In this document: positions 47,062 to 58,887 of the stretch, in pieces
Numbering within the stretch: the first letter of the stretch is position 1
Layout of the letters: each line of letters begins with the position of its first letter
The notes under the pieces: generated by a model
What the model saw: only the letters and a program-made list of their open reading frames with translations
Databases searched by the model: none
What the model was told of the DNA's origin: nothing
NCBI GenBank assembly: GCA_037074615.1
Contig: CM073537.1
Coordinates: 12,295,989-12,359,988, forward strand
From: Leucaena leucocephala
Taxonomy: Eukaryota > Streptophyta > Magnoliopsida > Fabales > Fabaceae
Direction of reading: 5' to 3'
Length of the DNA: 64,000 nucleotides
Made by a program: the position numbers and the translations under genes

Positions 47062-49953
47062 GAGTTTCCCAATGGCATTCTCGTAATTTCCATGCCATCT
47101 GAACATGTGGTCCTTGTTTTTCCTGGAATTTCCTATTTTCCTTTATTCCCTTTTACTACATCATCAGTGCCACCTCAACGGGACACCTCAGCAGCATATT
47201 TTCCACATGTTGAAAATCCTGTGACACCTCATCAGCTGACTCATCAGGCTGACTCACCGGTCCAGAGTCCTACCTCATAATACGTGTCCTTAGCTTTATC
47301 TGTTTCCTCCAGACCAGTGCCATGTGGCACCTGGAAGAGACCTTGCACGCCTTCTAATGCTATCCAGATAAGTCCTAGACTTATCTGATCACCTCCTCGG
47401 TTTTTGTGCCAACCGAGTAACTTTACTCTACTGAAAGGTCACTGAACCACTTACTTTAATGCCATGTGTCATCTTGTGGGTCCCATGAGGATACCTTATC
47501 AGTCTATCTCATGGTCTCCAGATAACCCTTCCTGTATCTGACCTTCTTCCCCAGTTCTATCTCTAACCGGGTAACTATCTCATTTGGATCTTCACAACTC
47601 TTGCCCCACTAGATCTCATACGGCTAGCACCACTTATAGTCACTAGTCGTGTAACACCCCAATTTTCAGGCCTAGAGATGCCAGAAAGAGAATTCAAGGG
47701 CATAATCGTAAATATGGAAAAGATCGGGCTGGTAGCCGATGAGTACCATATTTTGCTAGAAAATAGAAAAAATTATACTGATTATTTCACTGAACTGTAA
47801 AATGTGCATATGAGGTCTCTATGTGTATGAAAGAATTAGAAATGTGACCAAGGGTAGAATGGTCATTTTTGAAAAGTGTGCGCCGGAGCGTACTTTCAGG
47901 CAAAAATAGCCCGGTCCGGATAAAATATCTGAAAATACCAGGAGATAGAGAAAAGGATTCCGGATTGAATGACGTAACACAGAATTTTGATTTGAGTTCC
48001 CAATTCTTCTGTAAAAATTCTCGAGGATGGGAATTTACAGTTATAATCGGTAAAAGAAAGGCAGCCTGAATAGAGATGATCGGACTATGGCTAGGGGCCA
48101 TACAGTGTTTTCTAAGGCCTATAGTGGGAAGGCCCAAGCCCATAATATCAGTTCAGGGGTAGGAGGGGCCGGTGTCCGGGAAAAAGGTGCAAAATAACGA
48201 AAATGCCCTTATGTTATAGAATAATTGAAGAATGAGTAAAGGGTATTTTGGTCATTTGGCTAAGGTTAGACAGTCAAGAAAGGGTATCTGGATAGTTGAC
48301 CAGGGCCAGAGAATTCTCTGGTAAGATATGAAAAGACAATAATGCCCCTAGACCTAGTAAAGTAAAGAAAAGGAAATGGAAGGACTTAAGTGCAATTATG
48401 AAAAGTGTAAGGCCAAAAAGGAAAAGTAGACAAAAATGAGGGGTCCTTAAGTGTAATTTTAGCCAAGTAAAAAGGGACTTAAATGAAAAGAAGAAAAGTT
48501 CCCTGGGGCTAAATTGTAATTAAAGAAAGTCAGGCCGGAAGTGGTTTGGACTGTCCAAAAGCATTTCAGTCCCAGATTTCACCGGTAGAGAGAGCAAGTG
48601 ACACTCGGTAATCTGGCTTGATACAGGAATTTTTGAAGACTCGAGATAGCCAGAAATGGACTATCGTCCAAAAGTTATAAAAATTCATACCGGATATCCT
48701 AGATTTCAGATCTAAGTGAGAAAATATAGGATGATACGTCCTTATGGGACGGATGTCAAGAAACTGACAAAATACCGATAGGAGGCCTGTAGAAAAAGTT
48801 ATTCGCGAATTAGAAAATCCAGACGGGAGTGTGAGGCCTCCGGGTATCCGATAGGGAGATTTATCGGTATTTGAAAAGGGACTGAATGAGTTCGGATGAC
48901 CTCAGTCAGATGACTGATATGACTCACAGGGATGCCTGAACACCGTAGGCCAGTGTATCGGACAGAAGGAGCTGGTGTCCGGATATGTGTATAAACGGTG
49001 AATAATAGATAAAATATTCAATAATCATTGACAAGGGAGGATTCCTCGTAATGCGTGCCATGAAGGTAGTGGACCCTGAAAGGGCCAATAATGGCGCCAT
49101 CAAAGGCCCAGTAAGACCCTTGGACTGATAGGTGGGCCAGTGTCCAGCAGAACCCTGGAAAAGTGTAAAATTATGAAAATGCCCCTGTGTTGTACTAAAG
49201 GGTTAGTAGATGTATGAAGGGCATTTTGGTCATTCTAGACAGGCCCAGGAGCCAAGACACATATAGATAAAGTTACTTAGAGTCAGTATATACCCTGATA
49301 GGGTACAGAAAGGTGTAAAATGATGACTTTACCCTAAGGGCTAAGATAGCGCAAGAAAGGGCACCCAAGGGCATTTTGCTAATTTGCCAAGGGCTGTTTC
49401 TTGGGAATCGAGCCATCAGAGTACTTGAGCTTGATCAGAGACCCAAGATAATATTCCAAGGCCCAAAAACGTAGCCCATGAAGTATGTGGGAAAAAGTGG
49501 CATTAAAATACTATTTTAATATTGTTTCAATAAAGTAAAGTTACTCGGTCGGCACGATAACCGAGGAGGTGATCAGATAGTGTCTTGGACTTATCTGGAT
49601 AGCATTGGAAGGCGTGAAAGGTCCCTTCCAGATGCCACATGGCATCATCTTATAGGGAGAAGAAAAGTTAAGGACATGTGACACAATCTTAGCCGGTGAG
49701 TCCAGTTTGTGGGAAATCGGACCGGACCGGTACTGGACTGAACTGGATCTGCTGAGTCAGCTGATGAGGTGTCCAAGAAGCTTGCAATTTCGCCATGTGA
49801 GAAATGTGCATGGTGAGGTGTCCCATGAGGTGGCATGGAGTGATGTCATGCATGATGCAGTAAAAGGAAAAAAGAAAAATAGGAAATTTCCTAAAAAACC
49901 AGGACCACAGGATCAGATGGCTTCAAAATTACAGAAATACCATTGACCAAAAC

Positions 49954-49961
49954 TATAAATA
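49954..49961 (+). promoter_or_regulatory. TATA box of solo LTR 47650-51305
   Basis: TATAAATA followed by C7. Confidence 0.74.
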
Positions 49962-50475
49962 CCCCCCCTTGCTTCATATGCTGCATGGCCAAGGGCCTTT
50001 TAGAGAGAGGAGGAGGTGCTAGAGAGAGGAAGTGAGAGGAAGAAAGAAAGAAAGGAAGTTCTGGCGGAGCTGGAAGTAGAATAGAGATAGTAGAGTTCTG
50101 CTGAGCTCTTGAGGTAGTAACTAATCCTAGCTTTTATGTAATAGCTTTGTAATTTGTTGTGCTATTGTTTGGTTGGATTGTTGTCTTATATGTTATGTCT
50201 GAAGCTCTGCTATAATGCTATGATCATATGTTATTAAGCATGGAAGCATGCGGCATACTTATCTGTACACAATCACAAGCAAGCACTGTCACTCTGCATT
50301 ACATATATTGTTATGATTATTGCTACTGAGATTCCCCCGAATCTCATCCCAATAAGTAAACCATTACAGGGGAGGTTATGTCGAAGTGAATTTTGGGAAT
50401 TTTAAGAGACGCCATTATGCTGCCAAAATTATGACAAGATGGCAATAGTAGAGAAAGGAACTGATACGTACTGTG

Positions 50476-50578
50476 TACGTAGGTACTGTCTAAGGAGGCT
50501 GGAAGTAAGTGGACCTAGCTGGTTCATCCAGTCTTTCCTGGGTACTTACGTAGAATGGTAGTTCTCACGGGAATTACC
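50476..50578 (+). other. Conserved structured domain, third stem variant
   Basis: The left arm TACGTAGGTAC pairs with GTACTTACGTA through one G-U. The terminal G-U of family A has become A-U here. The hairpin is GGTAGTTC with GAATTACC around TCACGG. Confidence 0.72.
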
Positions 50579-51306
50579 GAATCGGTACAAGATCAGTTAC
50601 TTTCTGAAGATGAAGCGTAGCGGTTATGCTGCCGGATTTCAGGCAGGAAGAGATGCAATAGAGATATGAGAATTTATGTACATGGCCAGATGTAAAACAA
50701 CTTATTAATTAATAATAATTGTTGTTTGGCATGTTTGACTGATATACGATGGATGTATGCTTATGTATGTAATGTTGGTTACTGAAAATTAACACTATGA
50801 ACAGTAACCTGTGGGGACATGAGGATGTTTGACCCATAATTAAAAATAGTAAATGGATGAATAAATGTATGATATTTTGAAGGTAAATAGTAGACATACC
50901 AAGCTTCAATTTAATATATAGTATGACTCATTTGGATGTCTACACAAGGAGATATAAATTATCAAATTTGGGACCAGAATGCTGGATTCAGGGGAAAAAA
51001 CGTGAGATGAACAGTAAATTTGACACGTTGACTGACGTTGACTTGGTCAATGAATGGTCAACGAGTTATTTTTACCTGAAATATAATTGAGATAGCTTCA
51101 TTTAGCAATTGGAACAACTTTATTTCAATTTTTCTAAAATTAGTTATGATTTTTCGAAGTCAGGTCACTCATCTGGAATTTACATAGTGAACAGTACTCG
51201 GCAAGAGTAAAACTCCAGATTGAGAAATTGGACTTCAATGACCTTGAAAGTGGTTCTAAATGCTACCAAATGGTCCCTAAGACACATGAAAGTAAGGATG
51301 TTTCAA

Positions 51307-51511
51307 GTCACGACCTATCCATCATCTCATCGCGACATAACACCTTCTGTGTTCATTAGTCGTGACCACAGCATTCGCTAGACGCGACCACAACATTCTT
51401 TAGTCGCGACCCCATCACTTTCTAGTCGCAACCAGGCTCATATACCCATTAGTCGCGATACCACATACATATCCGTCACGACCAATCCTCTCTGCCAATA
51501 TTAGTCATGAC
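51307..51511. repeat. GTCGCGAC palindrome array, locus 5
   Basis: Motif starts at 51307, 51329, 51359, 51381, 51403 (exact), 51425, 51452, 51475 and 51504 give steps 22, 30, 22, 22, 22, 27, 23, 29. Copies are decayed mainly at CpG. The array belongs to the LTR 41326-52077 and was split by the LTR ending at 51305. Confidence 0.87.
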
Positions 51512-53234
51512 CAATCTACTTCCTCGTCCCAACCAAAAGTCACCAATACATCTTTCTCATACTGTCTGCTTTCTTTCTTATGGACAACTCTACTGCTCTC
51601 ATAAGCAGTGTCCATTCCTTTCATATCTCACCCCACAGAATCTTAGCATAATTTTGGGGTCTATCTTATCTCACTTTCTTCTTATCCTTCATCTTAAGTT
51701 CTAGAGATTCTCTTTCAATAACTCATCCCCTACTCTTCAGGAGTCCTTGTTAATTCAAAGGCTCGACAACCCTCCATATCAGGTTATCTTACACAGGAGC
51801 CAGCCCATATCAAGCTACCTGCAGAATTCCTAGGCTTAAGACTTAGGACATTCCTCACATTCCTCATTTTGAACCTAGGTGAACTGTCCCGATTCTGTAG
51901 GTTAAAGACTTAACTCATCTTTACATCCTGAAGGACTTAGCTCATCCCTCGGATCCTATAAAATACAGGTAAATAATCCGCCCATATCAGATTACTACCC
52001 TAGGACTATGGGTTTAGCAGCCTGCCCATATCAGACTACCTCCCAGTTCAACTAGACCCAAAAATTGGGATGTTACAGAAGAAGCCTCCGGAAAAATTCC
52101 AATCCAATCCGGTACCGGCTCAGTCCGATTTTCCAATAACCAAACTGTTTTCTAAATCTAATTTTTATGAGATTCCATACTATGTTTTCTGACCTTAAAT
52201 CTAGTATCCGGATTCTTTCTACCATTGACATTCTTATACTGGGTCTAAACTTAACTACAGATCCCTTGGAAAATGACCAAAATACCCCTTGTGCCCTTTC
52301 TTGCACTACATTTACCCTAAGGGCAAAATCATCATTTCACACCTCTTTGTACCTTGTCAAGGCATATACTGACTTTGACTAACCCTTCTTGTACCTGCCT
52401 TGGCATTTTGGCCTGTCCAAAATGACCAGAATGCCTTTCATTCACCTATTACTCCTTAGGGCAACATAGGGGCATTTTTGTAATTTTACACTTTTTCGGG
52501 GTTCCTCCCGACACTGGCCCACCTATCAGTCCAATGATTTTATTGGGCCTTCTTGAAGGCACTTGTTCTTTTGGGTCTCTATGTTAAGTCATCTAGGCTC
52601 ATTTAGTCCCAGTTTATTTACTGCTAAATCTCCCTATCGGATCCCATGAGCTCACAAACTCCTATCTAAATTCACTAAAAAGTAAATAACTTTTCCTATA
52701 GAACCTCTTTCAGTATTCTGTCAGTTTCTTGACCTCCGGCTTCACAGGACGCATCATCCTATAACTTTTTACTTATATCCGAGGTCAAGAAGATCTGATA
52801 AAAATTTCGGATAACTTTTTCACTATCAAATAAATTTTAGCTGTCTAAATTTCTAACAAATTTCTGTATTAAGCCAGATTAACCAGCATCATTTCCTCTA
52901 TCTACTGGTAAAATTTGGGATTGAAATACTTCTAGGCAGTTCTAAGCCACTTCCGGCTCAACTTTCCATAATTACCATTTTGCCCCTTGACTTTTCATAA
53001 ATTACACTTATGTCCTCAAATTTGGCTAAAATTATACTTAAAGACCCCATATTTTTGTCTACTTTCTCTTTTGGCCTTAAAACTTTTATAATTTCACTTA
53101 AGTCCTTGCATTTTCTTCCTTTTTCAATTCAATCCCTTTCTTTACATAAATGGCTACATTTTCCTTAGAAAATCTCACATATATTACGTATAAACTGTAC
53201 ATACAAATCAGTACAAAAAATTAGGGATATTACA

Positions 53235-53800
53235 ACATGACCGATAAATTTGACTTCTGAAAGCCAAAACTCACACTTACTAAGCTTAGCATAGAGCTGC
53301 TTTTCTTTAAGGGTACCAAGAACAATTCTCAAATACCTTTCATGCTCCTCAGCGGGCTTGGAGTACACCAGGATATCATCAATGAAGATCACAACAAATT
53401 GATCTAGGTAAGGCCTGAAGATTCTGTTCATGTAATCCATAAAAATTACATGTGCATTCGTCAGACCAAAAGGCATCACCTGAAATTTAAAATGACCATA
53501 GCGAGTCCTGAAAGCAGTCTTTGAGACATCATCTGATTTAACTCTCAGCTAATGGTAGCCTGATCTTGAATCAATCTTGAAGAACATACTTGCTCCAGCC
53601 AATTGATCTAGCAGGTCATCAATTCTGGGAAGAGGGTATTTGTTTTTAACAGTGACCTTATTCAGCTCCCTATAATCGATACATAGTCTAAGACTGCCAT
53701 CTTTCTTCTTAACAAATAGCACTGGAGCACCCCATGGTGAAACACTGGGTCGTATGAAACCCTTCTCTAATAGCTCTTTAATCTGCTTCTTTAATTAAAT
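53235..53800 (-). pseudogene. Tekay/Del gypsy reverse transcriptase (outer element)
   Basis: The minus strand encodes RT from KELLEKGFIRPSVSPWGAPV through SLRLCIDYRELNKVTVKNKY and PLPRIDDLLDQLAGA to the catalytic FIDDILVYS and the end CEFWLSEVKFIGHV. RT copies element RNA to DNA. A TAG replaces the usual Gln after SGYH, and a TAA lies near 53796. The gene resumes at 39259 on the far side of the 14-kb nest. Confidence 0.94.
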
Positions 53801-54661
53801 CATCTCATTAGGAGCCATACGATATGGGGCTTTGGATATTGGTCCAGCTCCAGGCACAATATCAATTGCAAATTCCACTTCTCGCTCCGGAGGCAATCCT
53901 TGAATTTCCTTTGAAAAAACTTCAGGAAATTCCTTGACCACTGGGATCTCCTCAATCCCTTCTTCCACTTCTACTTGAACAGAAAAGAAGATCATATAGC
54001 CTTGACATCCTTTCCGCAGACACTTATCTGCCTGAGCCTCCGTTATGAAATTTAGTCTTACTTCTGAACTCAGATCTGCTACCTTGGGACCAAGAACTAA
54101 AGTCTTGTTCTTGCAATCCAGCATCACGTTATTGGAAGATAACCAATTCAATCTGATTATGACGTCGATTTCTTGAAAAGGCATACATATCAAATCTAGA
54201 GTAGTGCAACTATGCTTATACCATACAACATTATTTAGGCAAACATCATATGTAACTACTCTAATATTTGTGGGAGTTGTCACACATATGTCATAATTCA
54301 ACTTACTAATCACAAGGCCTAGGCGTTCAGCATACTCATAAGAAACAAAGGAATGACTTGCACCCGAATCAAACAGAGCAAACACAGAATTATCATTGAG
54401 ATAAATTGTACCTTGGATCGTTTCGGGTGACCGTTGGGCATCTTCCCTATTGAGTGCAAATACTCGCCCTCGCGTCCTTGGCCTTTGATTATTTACTGCT
54501 TGAGGGCACTCCCGAGAGAAATGTCCAGGCTTTCCGCACGTATAGCAGACATTCTGGCCCATCAGATATGGTCTGTCTCCATGATTCTTTTCACATTTTT
54601 CACATGCTCGGGCCCTCGAGTCTCTGTTGTTAGACCTTCCTCAAAAGTTTCCTCTGTTAGG
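53801..54661 (-). pseudogene. Tekay/Del gypsy nucleocapsid knuckle and protease (outer element)
   Basis: An open minus-strand frame (53795-54562, 255 codons) starts in the zinc knuckle CYTCGKPGHFSRECP. The aspartic protease follows with LFDSGASHSFVS, where DSG replaces the more usual DTG. EIQGLPPEREVEFAIDIVPG leads into RT. It extends upstream to 54661, where the gag-only element interrupts it, flanked by CCTCT. Gag resumes at 62103. This is the best preserved coding block of the outer element. Confidence 0.92.
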
Positions 54662-54666
54662 CCTCT

Positions 54667-57419
54667 TGTAACATCCCGATTTTTGGTCTAGGAGAACTGG
54701 GAAGTAGTCTGATATGGGCAGGCTGCTAAACCCGGAGTCCCAGGGTAGTAATCTGATATGGGCGGATCACTTACCTGTATTTTGAAGGAATTCGAGGGAT
54801 GAGCTAAGTCCTTCAGGATTTAAAGATGAGTTAAGTCTTTAACCTACAAGATCGGGACAGTTCACCTAGGTTCAAAATAAGGAATGTGAGAAATATCCTA
54901 AGTCTTAAGCCTAGGAATTCTGCAGGTAGCTTGATATAGGCTGGCTCCTGTGCAGGATAACCTGATATGGGCAGGTTGTCAAGCCTTTCAAGTAACGATG
55001 ACTCCCGAAGAGTTTAAGGGATGAGTTATTGAAAGAGAATTTCTAGAACTTAAGATGAAGGATAAGAAGATGAGAATAGATGCCAGAAAGAGAATGCAGG
55101 GGCAAAATCGTAATTTTGGGAAAGATCGGGCTGGTAACCGATGAGTAACATATTTTGCCAGAAAATAGAGAAAATTATGCTGATCATTTCACTGAACTAT
55201 GAAATGTGCATATGAGGTCTCTATGTGTATGAAAGAATTAGTAATGTGACCAGGGGTAAAATGGTCATTTTGGAAAAGTGTGCGCGTGAGTGCTTTTTCA
55301 GGCCAAAACAACCCGGTCCTGATAAAATATCTAAAAATACCAGGATATAGAGAAAATGATTCCGGGTTGAATGAGGGGTCACGAAATTTTGATTGGAGGT
55401 CCCTATTTTTCTGTAAAAATTCCGAAAGATGGGAATTTACAGTTATAATCGGTAAAGGAAAATCAGTCCCGATAGGGATGATCGGACTGTGGCCAGGGGG
55501 CCGTATAGTATTTCTAAGGCCTTTAGTGACACCAGGGAAGGCCCAGGCCCATTAGATCAGTCCAGTGGTAAAAGGGGCCGGTATCCGGGGAAAACGTGCG
55601 AAATGACGAAAATGCCCCTATGTTATAGAACAGCTGAAGAATAGTAAAGGGTATGTTGGTCATTTGCCTAAGGTTAGACAGTCCAGGGAAGTTATCTGGA
55701 TAGTTGACCAGGGTCAAAGAATACTCTGGTAAGATGGGAAAAGACAACAATGCCCCTAGACCTAGTAAAGTAAAGAAAGAGAGACTAAGGGCATTTTGGT
55801 AATTTGCCAAGGGGTGTTTCTTGGGAATCGTGCCATCAGAGTACTTGGGCTGGATCAGAGACCCAAGATGATATTCCCAGGCCCAAAAACGCAGGCCCAG
55901 TGATTCAGGGGGAAAAGTGACATTAAAATAATGATTTAATGACTTTTCAGTAAAGTAAAGTTACTCGGTTGGCACGATAACCGAGGAGGTGATCAGATAA
56001 AGTCCAGGACTTATCTGGATAGCATTGGAAGGCGTGAAAGGTCCCTTCCAGATGCCACATGGCGTCATCTTATAGGCAGAAGAAAAGTTAAGGACACGTG
56101 GCACAATCTCAGCCGTTGAGTCCAGTTTGTGGGAAATCGGACCGGACAGGTATTGGATTGGACTGGAAATGCTGAGTCAGCTGATGAGGTGTCCAGGAAT
56201 TGTGACATGTGAAGAATGTGGCGATGAGGTGTCCTGGGTGTTGCATTAAAAAGGAATAAAACAAAATAGGAAATTCCAGGAAAAACCAAGACCACATGTT
56301 CAGATGGCTTCAAAATTACAGGAATGCCATTGAGGGAAACTATAAATACCCCCTCCTCCTCCCATTTCATGCATCCCACGGCCAAGAGCAGGATTAGAGA
56401 GAGAAGGAAGTTCTTGAGAGAGAAAGTGAGAGAAAGAAAGAAGAAAGGAAGTTCTGGCGAAGTTGAAAGAGGTATAGAGGTTCTGGAGTTCTGCTTTTGA
56501 GGTAGTAACTAATCCTAGCTTTTATGTAATGGCTTTGTGATTGGATGTGCTATTGTTTGGTTGGATTGTTGTCTTATATGTTATGTCTGAAGCTCTACTG
56601 CAATGCTATTATGTTATTGAGTATGGAAGCATGCAGCATACTTATCTGTACATAATCACAAGCAAGCACTGTCACACTGCATTACATATATTGTTATGAT
56701 TATTTTCTACTGAGATTCCCCCGAATCTTATTTCCGATGTCTAACCCATTAAAGGGAAATTATGTTGAACTGACTTCTAAGAATTTTGTGAGACGCCTAT
56801 GCTGCCGAATTTAAGACTAAACATCATAGTATGATAAGTACTGTGTACGTAGTGCTGTCTAAGGAGGCTGGAAGTGAGTGGGCCTAGCCGGTTCATCCAG
56901 TCTTTCCTGTGTACTATGTAGAATGGTAGTTCTCATGAGGGAATTACCGAATCAGTATGGTTCAGTTCTTTGTACAGATGAAGCCTAGCGGTTATGCTGC
57001 CAGATTTTAGGCAGGAAAAGATGTAATAGGAATATGAGAATTTTGTGTATGACTTGTTGTATGACATTTTATTATTTAATAATAAATATTGATTGGCATG
57101 TTCAATTTGTGAATGGGGAATTAAAAGAGAAATTCGCAGGTCCTGAGGTAGCAGTGTTCTGGCCTCAGTTTGACCTAGTAAACGAGGGAGTTTGGCCATG
57201 AAATTTATTGATCCGGTTGTACACATCTGGGGAATTACGTGGATAGGTAATAAGCCTTGTTTGGATGTGTAGAATGAGATTAATCAGTTCTCAAAATAAA
57301 GGTTCAGAATAAGGAACTTAAAAGTAGAAATTTTAAATTTATGGGCTTAAGTTAAGATATAATCGAGCTAATATTGCTTCTGTAAGTGTACTATAAGTGG
57401 TCTAAGGGAGGATGTTTCA
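54667..57419 (+). mobile_element. 5' LTR (family D) of the gag-only element
   Basis: 2753 bp from TGTAACATCC to GGATGTTTCA. Its first 400 bp carry TGATATGGGC-like motifs at 54710, 54754, 54932 and 54963. The TATA box is at 56341-56348, the stem-loop at 56711-56730 (one mismatch) and the structured domain at 56846-56948. Confidence 0.95.
56341..56348 (+). promoter_or_regulatory. TATA box driving the gag-only element
   Basis: TATAAATA followed by C5. Transcription starting about 30 bp downstream would give a leader of roughly 1.3 kb before gag. Confidence 0.76.
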
Positions 57420-57422
57420 TTT

Positions 57423-57434
57423 TGGTATCAGAAC
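57423..57434 (+). other. Primer binding site (initiator Met tRNA type)
   Basis: TGGTATCAGAAC starts three bases after the LTR end, matching the plant initiator-Met tRNA site TGGTATCAGAGC except for one base. It is followed by four TTCTGGC repeats between 57438 and 57510. Confidence 0.92.
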
Positions 57435-57651
57435 AATAGGTTCTGGCATAAACCAGACATTATTCTGGCTCAGAGCATAAGATTCTGGCACAGAACAGAA
57501 GGTTCTGGCTTAGTGATGCTCTGATGTAGAAAGGTTATTTCCCTAGAGTACATAGAGGTTTAGAAAAGCCCAGTGGAGGTAAAAACCCCTAGATGAGTAA
57601 GTAGTACGATGTTATGTGTTCACTTTTCTTTTCTAATTGACAAGGAATCAG

Positions 57652-58887
57652 ATGGTGAACACGAGACGAGGACGTAAAATTCAAGTGGAGGAGCCACACG
57701 TAGAGGAAGATGGAAACTCCAATGAGGTAAATCCTATGCAAGTCATCCTTGCTAGGCTAGAACAGCAGTAGAGGATGATGAAAGAAATGAGGGCGGAACA
57801 AGTTCGCCGAGATCAAGAAAGAGATACCACTATAACTACTCTTACAGCTATAGTTAATCAATTGCAGACCCCTCATAGACCAGCAGAAGGGATATCAGGA
57901 ATTCCTCCAAATAATGGGCAGTCAAGAATAGAGGATCCAGTGACAGATCCTAATAGCATTCAGCAATTGATGGAGTGGTTCCAAAAGTACAATCCTCCGG
58001 CGTTTGAGGGGACATTTGACATCCAAGTAGCTGAGGATTGGATAGATCAGCTTGAGAAGATTTTTGAAGTGCTGGATTGCCCATCAGGAAGAAAAGCCCG
58101 GCTGGCCATTTTCAAGCTAGAGAAGGATGCGCGAAGATGGTGGAGGAATACCGAGCTTATTCTTCGAGCAAAAGGAATCCCAGTTACATGGGAAATGTTT
58201 CTGGGCCAGTTTAGGGAAAAATACTTTCCCCAGTCAGTGAGGGACGCGAAGGAAGTTGAGTTCCTTACTTTGAAGTAGGGAAAGAAGGAGCCATTCGATG
58301 AGTATTTGGCTAAGTATCTCCGATTGTCGTACTATTCCACATACCTTAGAAGAATGGAGGACGAAGAATGGTCGACAAAGAGATTAGTAGAGGGTCTGAG
58401 CAGTGCCCTAAAGGAAAGAATAATTCCTCAGCAACTTACGCAGTTCAATAGAGCTGTAAAAGTCTGCAGATTGACAGAAAGAAGTATGAACAATCATACA
58501 GCAACCTGGAACAGCGTAAGGAGCAAGGAAGTAGCTAAGCCAGAGGCAAGAGGTAAAGAAGCATTGGCTAGGAGCACTATGGGAGGTAGCTCAGGTTATG
58601 AAGCCAATAATAGTAACAAGAGGAAGAGGCAACAGTTTAGGCAGGGGATTGATCAAGGTGAGGATCAGGTTGGAGAGCAGCGATGTCAAAGATGTGGAAA
58701 GAACCATGGCACAAGGGAGTGTCGAGCAGGGCAAGATAGTTGTTTTAAGTGTGGTGAGAAGGGCCACTTTGCAAGAGTTTGCCCTAAGAATGCTGACATC
58801 CCTAGGCCAAAGACAACAGGAAGAGTATTTTCCATTTTTTCTAACAGAGTCTCCAAATCCCCTGAGGTCGACCCTAAGAATGGTTAA
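57652..58887 (+). pseudogene. Gypsy gag with two in-frame TAG codons
   Basis: One continuous frame of 411 codons from ATG (MVNTRRGRK). The capsid region includes YNPPAFEGTFDIQVAEDWID, DARRWW and FREKYFPQSVRDAKE. A region equivalent to the retrotransposon gag motif follows, then two zinc knuckles, CQRCGKNHGTREC and CFKCGEKGHFARVC. The frame ends PEVDPKNG just after the knuckles, before any protease. TAG codons at 57769-57771 and 58276-58278 are the only interruptions; the second lies where relatives have Gln, fitting C-to-T change. Gag would assemble particles and bind RNA. As it stands, only readthrough would give full-length protein. Confidence 0.93.

Larger units (their letters stand above)
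47650..51305 (+). mobile_element. Solo LTR, family C, TSD AGTCG/AGTCA
   Basis: It runs from TGTAACACCCC to GGATGTTTCA, 3656 bp. The flanks are AGTCG (47645-47649) and AGTCA (51306-51310), a duplication with one CpG-to-CpA change. It landed inside a GTCGCGAC motif of the array in the host LTR. The TATA box is at 49954-49961, the stem-loop at 50327-50346 and the structured domain at 50476-50578. Confidence 0.92.
41326..52077 (-). mobile_element. Solo LTR, family-D-like variant, TSD GAAGA, hosting three insertions
   Basis: On the minus strand it starts TGTAACATCCCAATTTTTGG (52077) and ends GGGATGTTTCA (41326), flanked by GAAGA at 41321-41325 and 52078-52082. Its own sequence is 41326-41456, 44623-44661, 46525-47649 and 51306-52077, about 2.05 kb. 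Three later insertions fill the gaps. Its first 400 bp match the family-D start; after that it carries a GTCGCGAC array not seen in the other D LTRs. Its TATA-like box is at 47054-47061. The stem-loop at 46661-46680 has one mismatch. Confidence 0.92.
39265..53234 (-). mobile_element. Solo LTR, family B, TSD ACATG, hosting further insertions
   Basis: The outer boundaries are TGTAATATCC (53234, minus sense) and GGATGTTTCA (39265), flanked by ACATG at 39260-39264 and 53235-53239. The LTR's own sequence is 39265-41325 and 52078-53234, about 3.2 kb. Everything between is a later insertion flanked by GAAGA. It interrupts the RT gene of the outer gypsy element between the codons for GHV and IS. The TATA box is at 41149-41156 and the stem-loop at 39899-39920. 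Confidence 0.94.
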
